A DNA stretch of 64,000 nucleotides, taken from positions 1 to 64,000 of the forward strand of contig CACDWG010000002.1 of the NCBI GenBank assembly GCA_902556425.1, read 5' to 3'. A model generated the notes under the pieces. That model made no database searches and was not told the origin of the DNA. It saw only the letters and a program-made list of their open reading frames with translations. This DNA is from UBA4421 sp002704225 (GTDB lineage: Bacteria > Pseudomonadota > Gammaproteobacteria > Pseudomonadales > Azotimanducaceae). The position numbers and the translations under genes were made by a program. Positions 25,669 to 34,587 of the stretch are shown here, piece after piece; positions within the stretch are counted from its first letter, which is position 1, and each line of letters opens with the position of its first letter.

Positions 25669-26633
25669 CGCGCTGGGTTCATAGGATGGGACGAATAGGA
25701 CTGCTCTTGGTGGCTTCGCTCCTGAGCAGTAATCATGCAGCTGCCGAGCGTCTGCACCTGATCATTCCCGCAGGCCCCGGTGGTGGTTTGGACGCGACAG
25801 CCCGAGCGCTTGGTAACGCTCTGGTGGCGACGGATATCGAGTCAAACGTCAGCTATGAAAACCGTTCTGGCGGCGGAGGCGGTAAAGCCATGGCCTACTT
25901 TGTTTCCAGTGGCGATACGTTAAAAAATACCCTCCTTGTAAACTCAGCGCCCTTGATTGTGCGTTCCCTGCAAGGCCTGTTTCCCCATTCCTATCGAGAC
26001 GTAACCCCCATCGCGGCCTTGATCGCTGATCCCGGAGTGATCGCGGTGCGCGAGGATTCCAAATTTCAGAGCTGGCGCGATGTCGCTGGCGCTCTAAGAG
26101 ACGGTAAGGAAAGGATTTTTGTGGCGGGAGGGTCCGTCAGGGGCAGTCTGGATCACATTGCCTTGTCACTGCTGGTCCAGGCCGAAGGAATGGATCCACG
26201 CCGAGTTCGGTACTTGGCCTATGACGGCGGTGCGAAAGCCCAACTGGCTCTGCTGAGTGGTGAAGTAGATGTCATGGTCAGCGGGCTGGGTGAAACCTTG
26301 GCCGCCCATCGAGCGGGCACTGTGCGCATTTTAGGTGTGACCAACGATCATGATGACATGGACGGCATTGCGAGTTTTACGGAACAAGGCGTCGACGTCG
26401 TGTTTTATAACTGGCGTGGCGTCTTTGCTCCTGCGAGCACAAGTGCCGAAAAGCGTGCGCGATTGAAGGATCAGATGACCGCCGTGACCAATACGGCTGC
26501 TTGGCAGGAACAACTGTCGCGCTACGGCTGGCAACCGATGTTCTTATCCGGCGATGAGTTCACTGCCTATCTGGTGGAGCAGGAAACCTTGCTGACCGAC
26601 GTGATGACCCGTTTGGGGCTGATTCGACGGTGA
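25665..26633 (+). CDS. Tripartite tricarboxylate transporter substrate-binding protein (TctC family)
   Basis: The 322-residue product has a signal peptide (cleaved near NHAAAERL) and the TctC/Bug fold: LIIPAGPGGGLDATARAL at the N terminus, the ENRSGGGGGKA loop, then DHIALSLLVQAEG and YDGGAKAQLALLSGEVDVMVSGLGE. It captures a carboxylate in the periplasm and delivers it to the TctAB membrane part encoded next. The ligand cannot be told from sequence. It overlaps the lactonase gene upstream and tctB downstream by four bases each. Confidence 0.92.
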   Translation: MTRWVHRMGRIGLLLVASLLSSNHAAAERLHLIIPAGPGGGLDATARALGNALVATDIESNVSYENRSGGGGGKAMAYFVSSGDTLKNTLLVNSAPLIVRSLQGLFPHSYRDVTPIAALIADPGVIAVREDSKFQSWRDVAGALRDGKERIFVAGGSVRGSLDHIALSLLVQAEGMDPRRVRYLAYDGGAKAQLALLSGEVDVMVSGLGETLAAHRAGTVRILGVTNDHDDMDGIASFTEQGVDVVFYNWRGVFAPASTSAEKRARLKDQMTAVTNTAAWQEQLSRYGWQPMFLSGDEFTAYLVEQETLLTDVMTRLGLIRR

Positions 26634-27067
26634 GCTTTCGATTGCTCTTGGTTGTTCTGTTCGGCATCGGCGCTGCGTATCTGGTCTTGGTGGCCGAGAT
26701 TGAGCTGGATCCTTGGAGTGCCGGAGACACGATCAACTCCCGTACCCTGCCCCAGATTTATGGCGTCATGCTCTGCTTAGCCGTGCTCGCAATGGCGCTT
26801 GGGGGGCAAAATCCTCAGGGTCCGGCTTCAGGACCTGCAAAGCGAAAGGTGAAGCGCTTGGCTTGGCTGAGCGCGCTAATCTGCGCCTTCATTGTGAGTC
26901 TCCTGTGGCTGAACCTGTGGATCGCCCTTGCATGCCTATTGTTAGGTGCGTTGTGGACGATGGGTGAAAAACGCTGGTCTGTGATTTGTGCCTTGAGCCT
27001 CGGTATACCCTTGGCCGGATTTGTACTCATCGAGCACGTGCTGCTCATGACGATACCGCTCAGCTGA
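26630..27067 (+). CDS. Tripartite tricarboxylate transporter small membrane subunit (TctB family)
   Basis: The 145-residue product has four predicted membrane helices (about residues 5-22, 45-60, 80-110 and 120-140) and the TctB pattern of a small, poorly conserved subunit. The assignment rests mostly on its place between TctC and TctA genes and on its size. It starts at a GTG overlapping the TctC stop and its own stop overlaps the TctA ATG by one base (TGATG). Confidence 0.87.
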   Translation: MSFRLLLVVLFGIGAAYLVLVAEIELDPWSAGDTINSRTLPQIYGVMLCLAVLAMALGGQNPQGPASGPAKRKVKRLAWLSALICAFIVSLLWLNLWIALACLLLGALWTMGEKRWSVICALSLGIPLAGFVLIEHVLLMTIPLS

Positions 27068-28521
27068 TGCTTGAAGGCATTTTAACCGGTGTCGCAACGG
27101 CCCTGACCCTGCAAAACATGCTTTGGGTCGCTTTCGGCTGCTTGGCTGGCACGTTGATCGGCATGATGCCCGGACTTGGGCCCGTCAGCGCCATTGCGCT
27201 GATGATCCCTGTGTCTTATTCCCTTGACCCGACCGGCGGGCTGATCATGATGGCCGGTGTGTATTACGGCGCGGTTTTTGGCGGCTCGACGTCCTCCATT
27301 TTGATCAACGCACCTGGGGTGGCGAGTACCGTCGCCACAAGCTTCGACGGGTATCCGATGGCGCGAGATGGTCAGGCGGGACGCGCCTTGGCCATAGCCG
27401 CTTACGCCTCGTTTTTTGGAGGCACCGTTGGAGCCATCATTCTGTTGGTTTTTGCCTCCTCCTTAGCCGCTGTCGCACTGCATATTCAAAGCGCCGAGTA
27501 CGCGGCCCTAGTGCTTTTCGCCATGACCTGTGTGGTGGTCTTTGCCCAGCCTAATGAGCGCTTGGTCAGTCTCATCACCCTATTGCTTGGGTTGATGCTG
27601 GGTACGGTGGGTACGGATCCCATGGGCGGTGCTCAGCGCCTTACCCTTGGCCTGCTGGAATTGTCCGATGGTATTCCCTTTGTGCTTTTGGTGATGGCGA
27701 CCTTTGCACTGGCGGAAGCCTTTCGCCTCGCCATGGGTGAACCGCAGGCACCCCAAGGCTCATTTTCCATGCGCGATCTGCTCATACCAATGTCAGTGAT
27801 TCGACGGCTGATTCGGGTGGCCAGCCGCAGTTCGTTGCTGGGTTTTATCATTGGCGTGATGCCTGGCGCCGGGGCCACATTGGCCAGTTTCTTCGCCTAC
27901 GACGTTGAAAAGCGTGTTGGTGATGGCTCTCGAGAGGCCGGGGTTACTGCACCAGAGGCGGCTAACAACGCCGCTTCCACGGGTTCCTTCGTTCCCCTGC
28001 TCAGTCTGGGGGTGCCCGGATCGGGCACGTCTGCGGTACTACTGGGCGTGATGCTGGCTTACGGCTTGCAGCCGGGCCCAACGCTGGTGACCGAGCAACC
28101 GGAAATCTTTTGGGGTGTCATCGTGTCGATGTATGTCGGCAATGTGTTTTTGCTCGCAATGAATCTGCCGCTCATTCCGTATTTGGCTCGGATCGTCAGT
28201 TTGCCACAACAGATATTGATTCCCCTGGTCATCGCCTTTTCGTTGCTCGGGGTTTTACTCACGACATTTAGCATTTTTGATTTGGCCTTGATGCTTTTGC
28301 TGGCGCTTGGCGCAACCCTGCTCAGGGCGTTTGGCTTTCCCTTGGCGCCCCTGCTCCTAGGCTTCATTCTGAGTGGATTGTTCGAAGAAAATTTGCAGCG
28401 AGCCCTACTTCTGAGTGACGGTGATTTGACTTACTTACTCGATCGTCCTGTCGCCTTGGTTATTTTGTTCATGAATGCTGCAATCTGTCTGTTACCCCTA
28501 TGGAATCGCAGTGAGTCATGA
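27067..28521 (+). CDS. Tripartite tricarboxylate transporter large membrane subunit (TctA family)
   Basis: From the ATG at 27067 the product has 484 residues and about 11-12 membrane helices. It has the TctA signatures GTLIGMMPGLGPVSAIALMIP near the start, YYGAVFGGSTSSILINAPG, and the second half repeat GFIIGVMPGAGATLASF with PEAANNAASTGSFVPLLSLGVPGSGTSAV. It is the Na+- or H+-coupled channel subunit of the TTT transporter and completes a lactonase-TctC-TctB-TctA operon. Confidence 0.95.
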   Translation: MLEGILTGVATALTLQNMLWVAFGCLAGTLIGMMPGLGPVSAIALMIPVSYSLDPTGGLIMMAGVYYGAVFGGSTSSILINAPGVASTVATSFDGYPMARDGQAGRALAIAAYASFFGGTVGAIILLVFASSLAAVALHIQSAEYAALVLFAMTCVVVFAQPNERLVSLITLLLGLMLGTVGTDPMGGAQRLTLGLLELSDGIPFVLLVMATFALAEAFRLAMGEPQAPQGSFSMRDLLIPMSVIRRLIRVASRSSLLGFIIGVMPGAGATLASFFAYDVEKRVGDGSREAGVTAPEAANNAASTGSFVPLLSLGVPGSGTSAVLLGVMLAYGLQPGPTLVTEQPEIFWGVIVSMYVGNVFLLAMNLPLIPYLARIVSLPQQILIPLVIAFSLLGVLLTTFSIFDLALMLLLALGATLLRAFGFPLAPLLLGFILSGLFEENLQRALLLSDGDLTYLLDRPVALVILFMNAAICLLPLWNRSES

Positions 28522-28563
28522 CATACCATGCGTGCCAATTAGTTTGTGCATTGAGGGCTCGGG

Positions 28564-28971
28564 ATGAGAAGACCGTTTGGGCGAGGAAGAAGCGAAGAAG
28601 AAACTGAAGAGATCAACCTAACGCCAATGTTGGACGTGGTCTTCATCATGTTGATCTTTTTCATTGTGACGGCGACTTTCGTGAAAGAGGTTGGTCTGGA
28701 TGTAAACCAGCCCGACGACGATAAGCCGAAGACGGTGGATCCCGATAAAAAAAGTATCGTGGTTCGTATTACTAACCGTGATCGCATCATCATCGCCAGC
28801 CGTGACATCGATAAGCGCTCAGTACGCGCCAACATCGAACGACTGCACGCTGAGAATCCAGAAGCACCGGTAATCATTCAGCCGCACCCTGAATCAACCA
28901 CCGATATGATGATCCACATCATGGACTCGGCGCGACAAGCCGGCGTCTATAACGTGTCTCTCGCTCAGTAG
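28564..28971 (+). CDS. ExbD/TolR-family biopolymer transport protein
   Basis: The 135-residue product has a short basic and acidic cytoplasmic N terminus (RRPFGRGRSEEETEE), one membrane helix with the essential Asp in NLTPMLDVVFIMLIFFIV (Asp24), and a periplasmic domain. This is the ExbD layout, in which that Asp carries protons to energise TonB or a related partner. No exbB, tonB or TonB receptor gene is adjacent, which is unusual; partners must be elsewhere. A terminator at 29001-29022 follows. Confidence 0.9.
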   Translation: MRRPFGRGRSEEETEEINLTPMLDVVFIMLIFFIVTATFVKEVGLDVNQPDDDKPKTVDPDKKSIVVRITNRDRIIIASRDIDKRSVRANIERLHAENPEAPVIIQPHPESTTDMMIHIMDSARQAGVYNVSLAQ

Positions 28972-29000
28972 GGCCGACAGAGCAGGACAAGACGCGTAGA

Positions 29001-29022
29001 AAAGGCCCCACAGTGGGCCTTT
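29001..29022 (+). terminator. Rho-independent terminator after exbD
   Basis: AAAGGCCC, loop CACAGT and GGGCCTTT form an eight-pair stem, followed by more T. It lies 30 bases after the exbD stop and 45 bases before the threonine aldolase start. Confidence 0.9.
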
Positions 29023-29066
29023 TTTGATCATGGTCCCCACTCGATATCGCTGACAGAACCCATTCT

Positions 29067-30080
29067 ATGACTTCGACCTCCTCCCCAATCGATCTGCGTA
29101 GCGACACGCTGACTTCACCCTCACCTGCGATGCGTAAGGCGATGTTCGACGCTCCGGTAGGCGATGATGTCTACGGCGAAGACCCTACGGTTAACGCCCT
29201 GCAGGAGTCTGTCGCTGCCTTATTGGACAAAGAAGCCGCTTTGTTTGCGCCCAGCGGCACCCAATCGAACTTACTGGCACTTTTTGCCCACTGTGATCGA
29301 GGGGACGAATATCTTGTGGGCGATAGTGCGCACACGTTCCGCTACGAAGGCGGTGGAGCCGCCGTGTTAGGCAGTATTTCACCTCAGCCATTGCCCATGG
29401 CATTCGATGGGACGTTGACTCTCGATGACATCGAGGCAGCCATTAAGCCTACAGATTTCCACTTCGCGCGCAGTCGAGTAATTTGTTTGGAAAATACCCA
29501 CGCGGGAGAACCTCTGCCCTTGGGTTATGCTGAGGCCGTCGCATCCTTGGCTGAGCAGCACGGTCTCGGCATGCATCTGGATGGCGCTCGATTGTTCAAC
29601 GCAGCGCTGGCGCAAAATCGGACGCCTGCAGCCCTAGCAGCGCCCTTCGACACCGTTTCTGTGTGTCTCTCAAAAGGATTGGGCGCTCCCGTGGGGTCGG
29701 TTTTGGCGGGTTCACAGATGCTGATTGAGGAAGCCAAGCGCTGGCGAAAGGTGCTGGGTGGGGGTATGCGGCAGGCAGGGATCATCGCCGCGGCCGGGCT
29801 GTACGCCTTAGAGCATCAAATAGACGACTTGGCGCAGGACCATCAGCACGCGGAACAACTGGCCAACTGTCTCACGGATAACTTTGGCGAAAGTGCCGTT
29901 CGTGTGGCGACGAACATGATTCACCTGAATCTGCCAGAGGAAACATACGCAGGCCTTGCCGAACACTTAAGTGACATCGGGGTTCGAGTGGGAAGACCGC
30001 GCTGGGTTATGCATCGAGACATTGCCTCATCCGACATAGAGGCGCTCTGTCGGGCTATTCAAGGCTTCAGTACCGGCTAA
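29067..30080 (+). CDS. ltaE: Low-specificity L-threonine aldolase
   Basis: A PLP enzyme that splits L-threonine and L-allo-threonine into glycine and acetaldehyde. The 337-residue product has the family opening IDLRSDTLTSPSPAMRKAM, GDDVYGEDPTVNALQ, the ENTHAG block, HLDGARLFNAA and the PLP-lysine motif SKGLGAPVGSVLAG. The length matches known enzymes. It is monocistronic, and convergent with the nucleoside transporter gene, 18 bases apart. Confidence 0.93.
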   Translation: MTSTSSPIDLRSDTLTSPSPAMRKAMFDAPVGDDVYGEDPTVNALQESVAALLDKEAALFAPSGTQSNLLALFAHCDRGDEYLVGDSAHTFRYEGGGAAVLGSISPQPLPMAFDGTLTLDDIEAAIKPTDFHFARSRVICLENTHAGEPLPLGYAEAVASLAEQHGLGMHLDGARLFNAALAQNRTPAALAAPFDTVSVCLSKGLGAPVGSVLAGSQMLIEEAKRWRKVLGGGMRQAGIIAAAGLYALEHQIDDLAQDHQHAEQLANCLTDNFGESAVRVATNMIHLNLPEETYAGLAEHLSDIGVRVGRPRWVMHRDIASSDIEALCRAIQGFSTG

Positions 30081-30098
30081 CACTGGACCAGAAGATAC

Positions 30099-31328
30099 CT
30101 AAACCAGAGATACCAGACCGACAATGGCCCCGGTGATCAAATTGACCAAGGTGCCGCAGACGACTGACTTGGGCGCAATGCTCAAATACTCGTTCTTTCG
30201 CTCTGGCACTAAGACCAATAGCCCGCCGATCAAAATTCCTAAACTGCCGATATTGGCAAATCCGCAAAGTGCGTAAAGCATGATCAGCCGCGAATGCTCG
30301 GTGAAGAGGTCGGCGCTGGCAGCAAACTGCACGTAGGCCATCACCTCATTCAGCACCACCTTGGTGCCCAACAACGACCCGGCCAAACCAGCGTGTTCCC
30401 AAGGAACGCCAATGAGCCAGGCCAATGGTGCAAACAGGAAGCCTAGAATGGATTCAAGGGTCAGGGTTTCGGTGCCCGTGAAGCCACCGAGAATCATGTT
30501 GCCAAGCGCAACGAAACTGATTAAAACGAGGAGCATTGCCCCGATGTTGACGGCCATGGCCAACCCATCCTGGGTGCCTCGCGTCAGCGCATCCATGGAC
30601 GAGTCATAGCTTAAGGAAATGTCTGACGATGCAATCTCGATCGTCTGAGTCTCAGGGATAAACAGGCGAGAAAGATACAGGGCCCCAATGACGTTTATCA
30701 TCGAAGCGCCCACAATGTGGCCGACCACGCCATCCAAAATATCGCCCAACAGCGCGGCAAATAGAATCATCACAGTGCCCGCTACCGTTGCCATACCGAG
30801 AGACATGACCGTAAAAAATTCCGATCGAGTCAACTGACTGAGATAGGCGCGGATGACCATGGGCGTTTCAATCATGCCGAGAAACAGGCTGGCTGCTGCG
30901 GCAGTCGCCACGGTGCCGCTGATGTGGAATGTCTTGCGCAGTGCCCAGCTCAATCCTCTTACCAGCGTAGGTAAGACCCGCCAATGCCAGAGCAAGGCGA
31001 CGACAACCGAAAACACGACCACTTGAGGCAGCACCCGAAAGGCAAAGATGTAAGGCGACTCAGCGACCGAGTCGACGGGGAACTCACCGCCACCTAAGAA
31101 ACCAAACATAAACACTGTACCAGCCGTCGTGGCCTCCCCGACGGCGCTAACGAATCCGTTGATCGCCAGCAAAACACTGCTCAGCCATGGGGCGTGAAGA
31201 AAGAGCGCGGCCAAGATGGCCTGAACCGCGACACCAATGACGACAAACCGCCATGAGATGGCACCTCTGTTCTCACTCATGAGCCAGGACAATGCGAGCA
31301 GTACGACAATTCCTAGAAGAGCTTGCAT
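30099..31328 (-). CDS. NupC-family concentrative nucleoside transporter
   Basis: From the ATG at 31328 the product has 409 residues and about 9-10 membrane helices. CNT-family motifs are GFVSAVGEATTAGTVFMFGFLGGG, the FAFRVLPQVVVFSV helix, SLFLGMIETPMVIRAYL and GTKVVLNEVMAYVQF with CGFANIGSLGILIGGL. It imports nucleosides with Na+ or H+. The first 46 residues of the open frame are rejected because they overlap the phosphopantetheinyl transferase gene and do not look like membrane protein. It lies eight bases after that gene. Confidence 0.92.
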   Translation of the reverse strand: MQALLGIVVLLALSWLMSENRGAISWRFVVIGVAVQAILAALFLHAPWLSSVLLAINGFVSAVGEATTAGTVFMFGFLGGGEFPVDSVAESPYIFAFRVLPQVVVFSVVVALLWHWRVLPTLVRGLSWALRKTFHISGTVATAAAASLFLGMIETPMVIRAYLSQLTRSEFFTVMSLGMATVAGTVMILFAALLGDILDGVVGHIVGASMINVIGALYLSRLFIPETQTIEIASSDISLSYDSSMDALTRGTQDGLAMAVNIGAMLLVLISFVALGNMILGGFTGTETLTLESILGFLFAPLAWLIGVPWEHAGLAGSLLGTKVVLNEVMAYVQFAASADLFTEHSRLIMLYALCGFANIGSLGILIGGLLVLVPERKNEYLSIAPKSVVCGTLVNLITGAIVGLVSLV

Positions 31329-31336
31329 GATTGGTG

Positions 31337-32002
31337 TTATTCCTGAATCGAGAAAAAAGTGAGTACGTGTTTGTTGGTCAGGCGCCAGTGCCCGACGCCG
31401 GATTCTAGCGCCTGGTTGGGGACATGCCCACCATGATACCGGATACGAAATTGCTGACGGGCCCAATCCAACTCGATACTGGCTTCTTGAAAACCGATAA
31501 ATGCGCCACCGATGGGGAAGATCGCTTTGTAACCGGCTTCTTTGGCGGAAAATGTGATGGCTGCTGCGGTATCAGGCTGAGCAGCAAGTGCCGTAATTTC
31601 GTCTGGCCGAAACAACGTTCTGTGGAGTTTGCGGGTTATCCGATCGATGGTCTCAATGTCCACGCCAATACTGCGAAACTGTGTCGATACACCGGCGAAC
31701 GCCCACTCTCGACAATGGCTGATACTCCCGCATTGGCCTGCCGGCCATTGAGGTGAACGATCGGCGCGTAAAATGGGCTGTTCGTCTAGGCCCAATAACC
31801 GCTGTGCTATGTGTGCACTGTGCCGGCCTGAGGTGAAATCCTTGAGTCGCTGGCTGCCCATGCTCTCCGCCAGCGTACGTTCTTGCAACAACAGTCGGGC
31901 GTCGGGTGTGCCGTTGGCCACCAAGGCTAACGCCGTGTCAGCGAGCATGGGCCAGCTGGGCTGCATGTCGCACAGAATGCGGTCTTCACAATGCCAGTGC
32001 AT
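31337..32002 (-). CDS. 4'-phosphopantetheinyl transferase (EntD-like)
   Basis: This enzyme transfers phosphopantetheine from CoA to a carrier protein. The 221-residue product has the three EntD/Sfp motifs: GSISHCREWA, IGVDIETIDR with metal-binding Asp and Glu, and TFSAKEAGYKAIFP with the catalytic WxxKEA-like block (here FSAKEA). AGGA lies six bases before the ATG. No NRPS or polyketide gene is in the window, so it may be a general-purpose transferase. Confidence 0.9.
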   Translation of the reverse strand: MHWHCEDRILCDMQPSWPMLADTALALVANGTPDARLLLQERTLAESMGSQRLKDFTSGRHSAHIAQRLLGLDEQPILRADRSPQWPAGQCGSISHCREWAFAGVSTQFRSIGVDIETIDRITRKLHRTLFRPDEITALAAQPDTAAAITFSAKEAGYKAIFPIGGAFIGFQEASIELDWARQQFRIRYHGGHVPNQALESGVGHWRLTNKHVLTFFSIQE

Positions 32003-32106
32003 ATCGATCCTAAGTCTTTGCGATACCGGTCAGGGCCAGTATCCTGCACTGCCCTGACTGCAGGGTAAACGGCTTCGCATCAAAGATCTTTGGGGAGAAG
32101 AACAAT

Positions 32107-32733
32107 ATGTCCAACGTGATTTTACTCAACGGGTGTTCAAGCGCGGGCAAAACAACGTTGGCGTTAGCTCTGCAGAACCAACTCAAAGAGCCCTATCAGC
32201 ATATTGCGTTAGATCAGTTCCGTGACGGGATGCCCGGTCGGGTCCGAGGCTTGAACTCTCCTGCTGGTGATCCCGGGGCATCGGGCCTGAATGTGGTGCC
32301 GGAAGAACGTGACGGAGAATGGGTCACCCATATACGATTCGGTGATTATGGAGAGCGCGTGCTTGCGGGTATGCGCCGAACCGTCGCCTCTCTCACGGAG
32401 CTTGGTTGTAACGTGATTGTGGATGACTTGTTGTTCAAACGCGCCTATCTGGACGATTACGTTCAGGTGCTCAATGCAGATAAAACGTGGTTTATCGGGG
32501 TTAAATGCAGCCTCGATGTGGTGCACCAGCGCGAGGCGCTGCGCCCCGGGCGGTTTCCCGGAACGGCGGTGTCTCACTACGATCAAGTCCATGCCCATGG
32601 CGCGCCGTATGACTTAGAGGTTGATACCAGTGACGCCAAGGCGTCCGATATCGCCCGCATCATTATCGGGCGCCTAGACAGTGCCCCGAGTACGTTTCGC
32701 GCGCTCGGCGCAGAAGCTACTCCGACGGATTAA
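32107..32733 (+). CDS. Chloramphenicol phosphotransferase-like P-loop kinase
   Basis: The 208-residue product opens with the P-loop MSNVILLNGCSSAGKTTLALALQ, the style of the CPT family (Streptomyces chloramphenicol 3-O-phosphotransferase and relatives). Later blocks are HIALDQFRDGMP, NVIVDDLLFKRAYLDDYV and the VKCSLDVVHQREALRPGR lid. Most bacterial members have unknown substrates, and resistance is not implied. GGGGAGAAG precedes the ATG. Its 3' end overlaps the convergent propeller gene by 17 bases. Confidence 0.82.
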   Translation: MSNVILLNGCSSAGKTTLALALQNQLKEPYQHIALDQFRDGMPGRVRGLNSPAGDPGASGLNVVPEERDGEWVTHIRFGDYGERVLAGMRRTVASLTELGCNVIVDDLLFKRAYLDDYVQVLNADKTWFIGVKCSLDVVHQREALRPGRFPGTAVSHYDQVHAHGAPYDLEVDTSDAKASDIARIIIGRLDSAPSTFRALGAEATPTD

Positions 32734-33697
32734 AGAACACGCGCAACAACTGTGCATGGCGCATGCCGTATTTGCGCTCATGCGTCACGTAGACGACGCC
32801 GCCCTTATCGCCAGCGAACGTAATGGCTTCACGCTGACCGATGTAGGGCAGCGGGATGTGTTGTGGCGGCGCAGCTGTATTTTTCCGATCGAACAAAAAA
32901 GCGTCCTCTAACGTCGTCACGAGCAGGCGATCACCCGACAGGCTCATGCCCGTTGGCATGGCAAGGTAAGACCAAACACTCCCGTACAGGTCGACGGTCG
33001 CTACATCGGGTTTTTCAAAGCCACCAAGAGAACCGATTTTTTCAGCGATTTGGACAGGCGATGTATCGGATGCGCCCTGCACTTTTGCGCCCATATTCAG
33101 CGGCAGCCGGTAGAGCTCCGGGGGCTGGGTTCGCTTAGTCAAGACGAGGATCTCGCCCCGAGCCGCATCCACCGCGATGGCCTCGCTGTCTCGCGGCCCT
33201 TCGGGGTAGGTAAATGTTTGCGTTAGCACAGGTGCGAGCCGGTCATCCGTCGCGAGATCTTGGATATCCGGTTCTGGAATGATCGTGTAGGAGACTTGGT
33301 CTCGGGCCGCAAAGTTGTCACCAATGTCCGCGACCAGCAGATAGGGTTTCTGTTCCCAGACAAAACTGGTCATGGCTTCCCAGTCTGAAGGTTTTGGCAT
33401 GTCCAGCATCCAGCTGCCCAGGTGCTTTCCGGAGGTAGACAGGGCGAAAAGTTCGGCGTTACCGCCGCTGTCGTTCATTGACCACAGGACATCCTCGAGA
33501 CGCTGGCTGGCGGCTAGACCGCTGGATTCGTTCAACCGTTTGGATTCGATGGCGCCAGCCCACTGCACGGTCGAATGAAGTTTGGGCTGTTTTTCCCCTG
33601 TTTCTGCGGCCCAGCTTGAGGACATTGCCACGGCAAGGCATAGAGCGAGTAGATGGGTTCGTCGCCCGGTTTGATTTTTTTTGTTGGCTAAAAACAT
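32717..33697 (-). CDS. Exported propeller-like protein of unknown function
   Basis: The 326-residue product has a signal peptide (about residues 1-30, ending SSSWAAE). The body repeats strand-rich blocks such as SMNDSGGNAELFALS, VADIGDNFAARD, SEAIAVDAARGEILVLTKR and GQREAITFAGDKGGVVYVTHE, which suggest a beta-propeller of the NHL/SMP-30 kind. I do not recognise a catalytic site. It is convergent with the CPT-like kinase and divergent from the Sir2 gene. Function cannot be assigned. Confidence 0.78.
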   Translation of the reverse strand: MFLANKKNQTGRRTHLLALCLAVAMSSSWAAETGEKQPKLHSTVQWAGAIESKRLNESSGLAASQRLEDVLWSMNDSGGNAELFALSTSGKHLGSWMLDMPKPSDWEAMTSFVWEQKPYLLVADIGDNFAARDQVSYTIIPEPDIQDLATDDRLAPVLTQTFTYPEGPRDSEAIAVDAARGEILVLTKRTQPPELYRLPLNMGAKVQGASDTSPVQIAEKIGSLGGFEKPDVATVDLYGSVWSYLAMPTGMSLSGDRLLVTTLEDAFLFDRKNTAAPPQHIPLPYIGQREAITFAGDKGGVVYVTHERKYGMRHAQLLRVFFNPSE

Positions 33698-33809
33698 TCA
33701 CCGATCCGGTTTGTTGAGGGGTAGATCAGGCCATTTGTCTGCTCAAGCAGGATCTGCCAACAATGGTAGCATTCAGACTGTCGTTTTTGAGAATCCGCTG
33801 GGAGATCCC

Positions 33810-34583
33810 GTGTCTGATACGAGCACGATAGAAACCGCCGTCCACGCCTTAGCCGACTTGTTGATGGCAAGCCAAAATACTGTGTTCTTTACCGGTGCCG
33901 GCATCAGTACCGAGTCGGGCATTCCGGACTTTCGCAGTCCGGGTACTGGCCTGTGGAACAAGATCAGACCCATCGAATTTCAGGACTTTGTGAATTCGGC
34001 CGAGTCACGACGGGAATCATGGGAGCGAAAGTTCGCGAACGATGTGATGGCCAGTGCGGTGCCCAATGCAGGACATCGGGCGGTGCAGCAATGGTTTGCC
34101 TTGGGACATGCTGGGGGTGTGATAACCCAAAACGTGGACAATCTGCACCAAGATTCAGGGCTTGAAGATCATCAGGTGGTTGAGCTGCATGGCAACGCAA
34201 CCTACGCACGCTGTCTTTCGTGCAGTGCGCGATATGGGTTGGATGCCATTCGAGCAGAGTTTGAGCAACACGGCGAGGTGGCTCCCTGCCCAAGGTGTGG
34301 CGGATTGATAAAAACCGCCACCATCTCTTTTGGACAAAGTATGCCGGAAGACGAGATGGCGAAAGCGCAGCAGTTAACGGAAGCCTGTGACTTAATGATC
34401 GTTCTCGGCTCCTCGCTCACGGTATACCCAGCCGCGGGCTTTCCCCAATACGCCAAACAACTTGGCGCGTCGTTAGTGATCATTAACCGTGAGCCAACGG
34501 ATCAGGACGATATCGCCGATCTTGTGATTCATGAATCGATTGGCGAGGTTATGAGCCAAGCAGTAGCCAGAACCGCGCACTAG
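33810..34583 (+). CDS. Sir2-family NAD-dependent protein deacylase
   Basis: Sirtuins remove acyl groups from lysine while splitting NAD+. From the GTG at 33810 (GGGAG six bases upstream) the product has 257 residues. It has FFTGAGISTESGIPDFRSPGTGLW for NAD binding, ITQNVDNLHQDSGLE, the catalytic His in VELHGNATYARC, a four-Cys zinc site (CLSC and CPRC) and GSSLTVYPAAGFP. The GIPDFRS loop and the absence of the Ala-Tyr-Arg desuccinylase signature I would look for suggest a deacetylase. The open frame extends upstream to 33681, but that part reads as leader. Genes for NAD precursor uptake lie 1.4-2 kb away. Confidence 0.93.
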   Translation: MSDTSTIETAVHALADLLMASQNTVFFTGAGISTESGIPDFRSPGTGLWNKIRPIEFQDFVNSAESRRESWERKFANDVMASAVPNAGHRAVQQWFALGHAGGVITQNVDNLHQDSGLEDHQVVELHGNATYARCLSCSARYGLDAIRAEFEQHGEVAPCPRCGGLIKTATISFGQSMPEDEMAKAQQLTEACDLMIVLGSSLTVYPAAGFPQYAKQLGASLVIINREPTDQDDIADLVIHESIGEVMSQAVARTAH

Positions 34584-34587
34584 TTCT

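Noticed and set aside
32107..32733. Chloramphenicol resistance gene
   Set aside because: Family resemblance to CPT rests on the P-loop and general layout; most homologues have other or unknown substrates.
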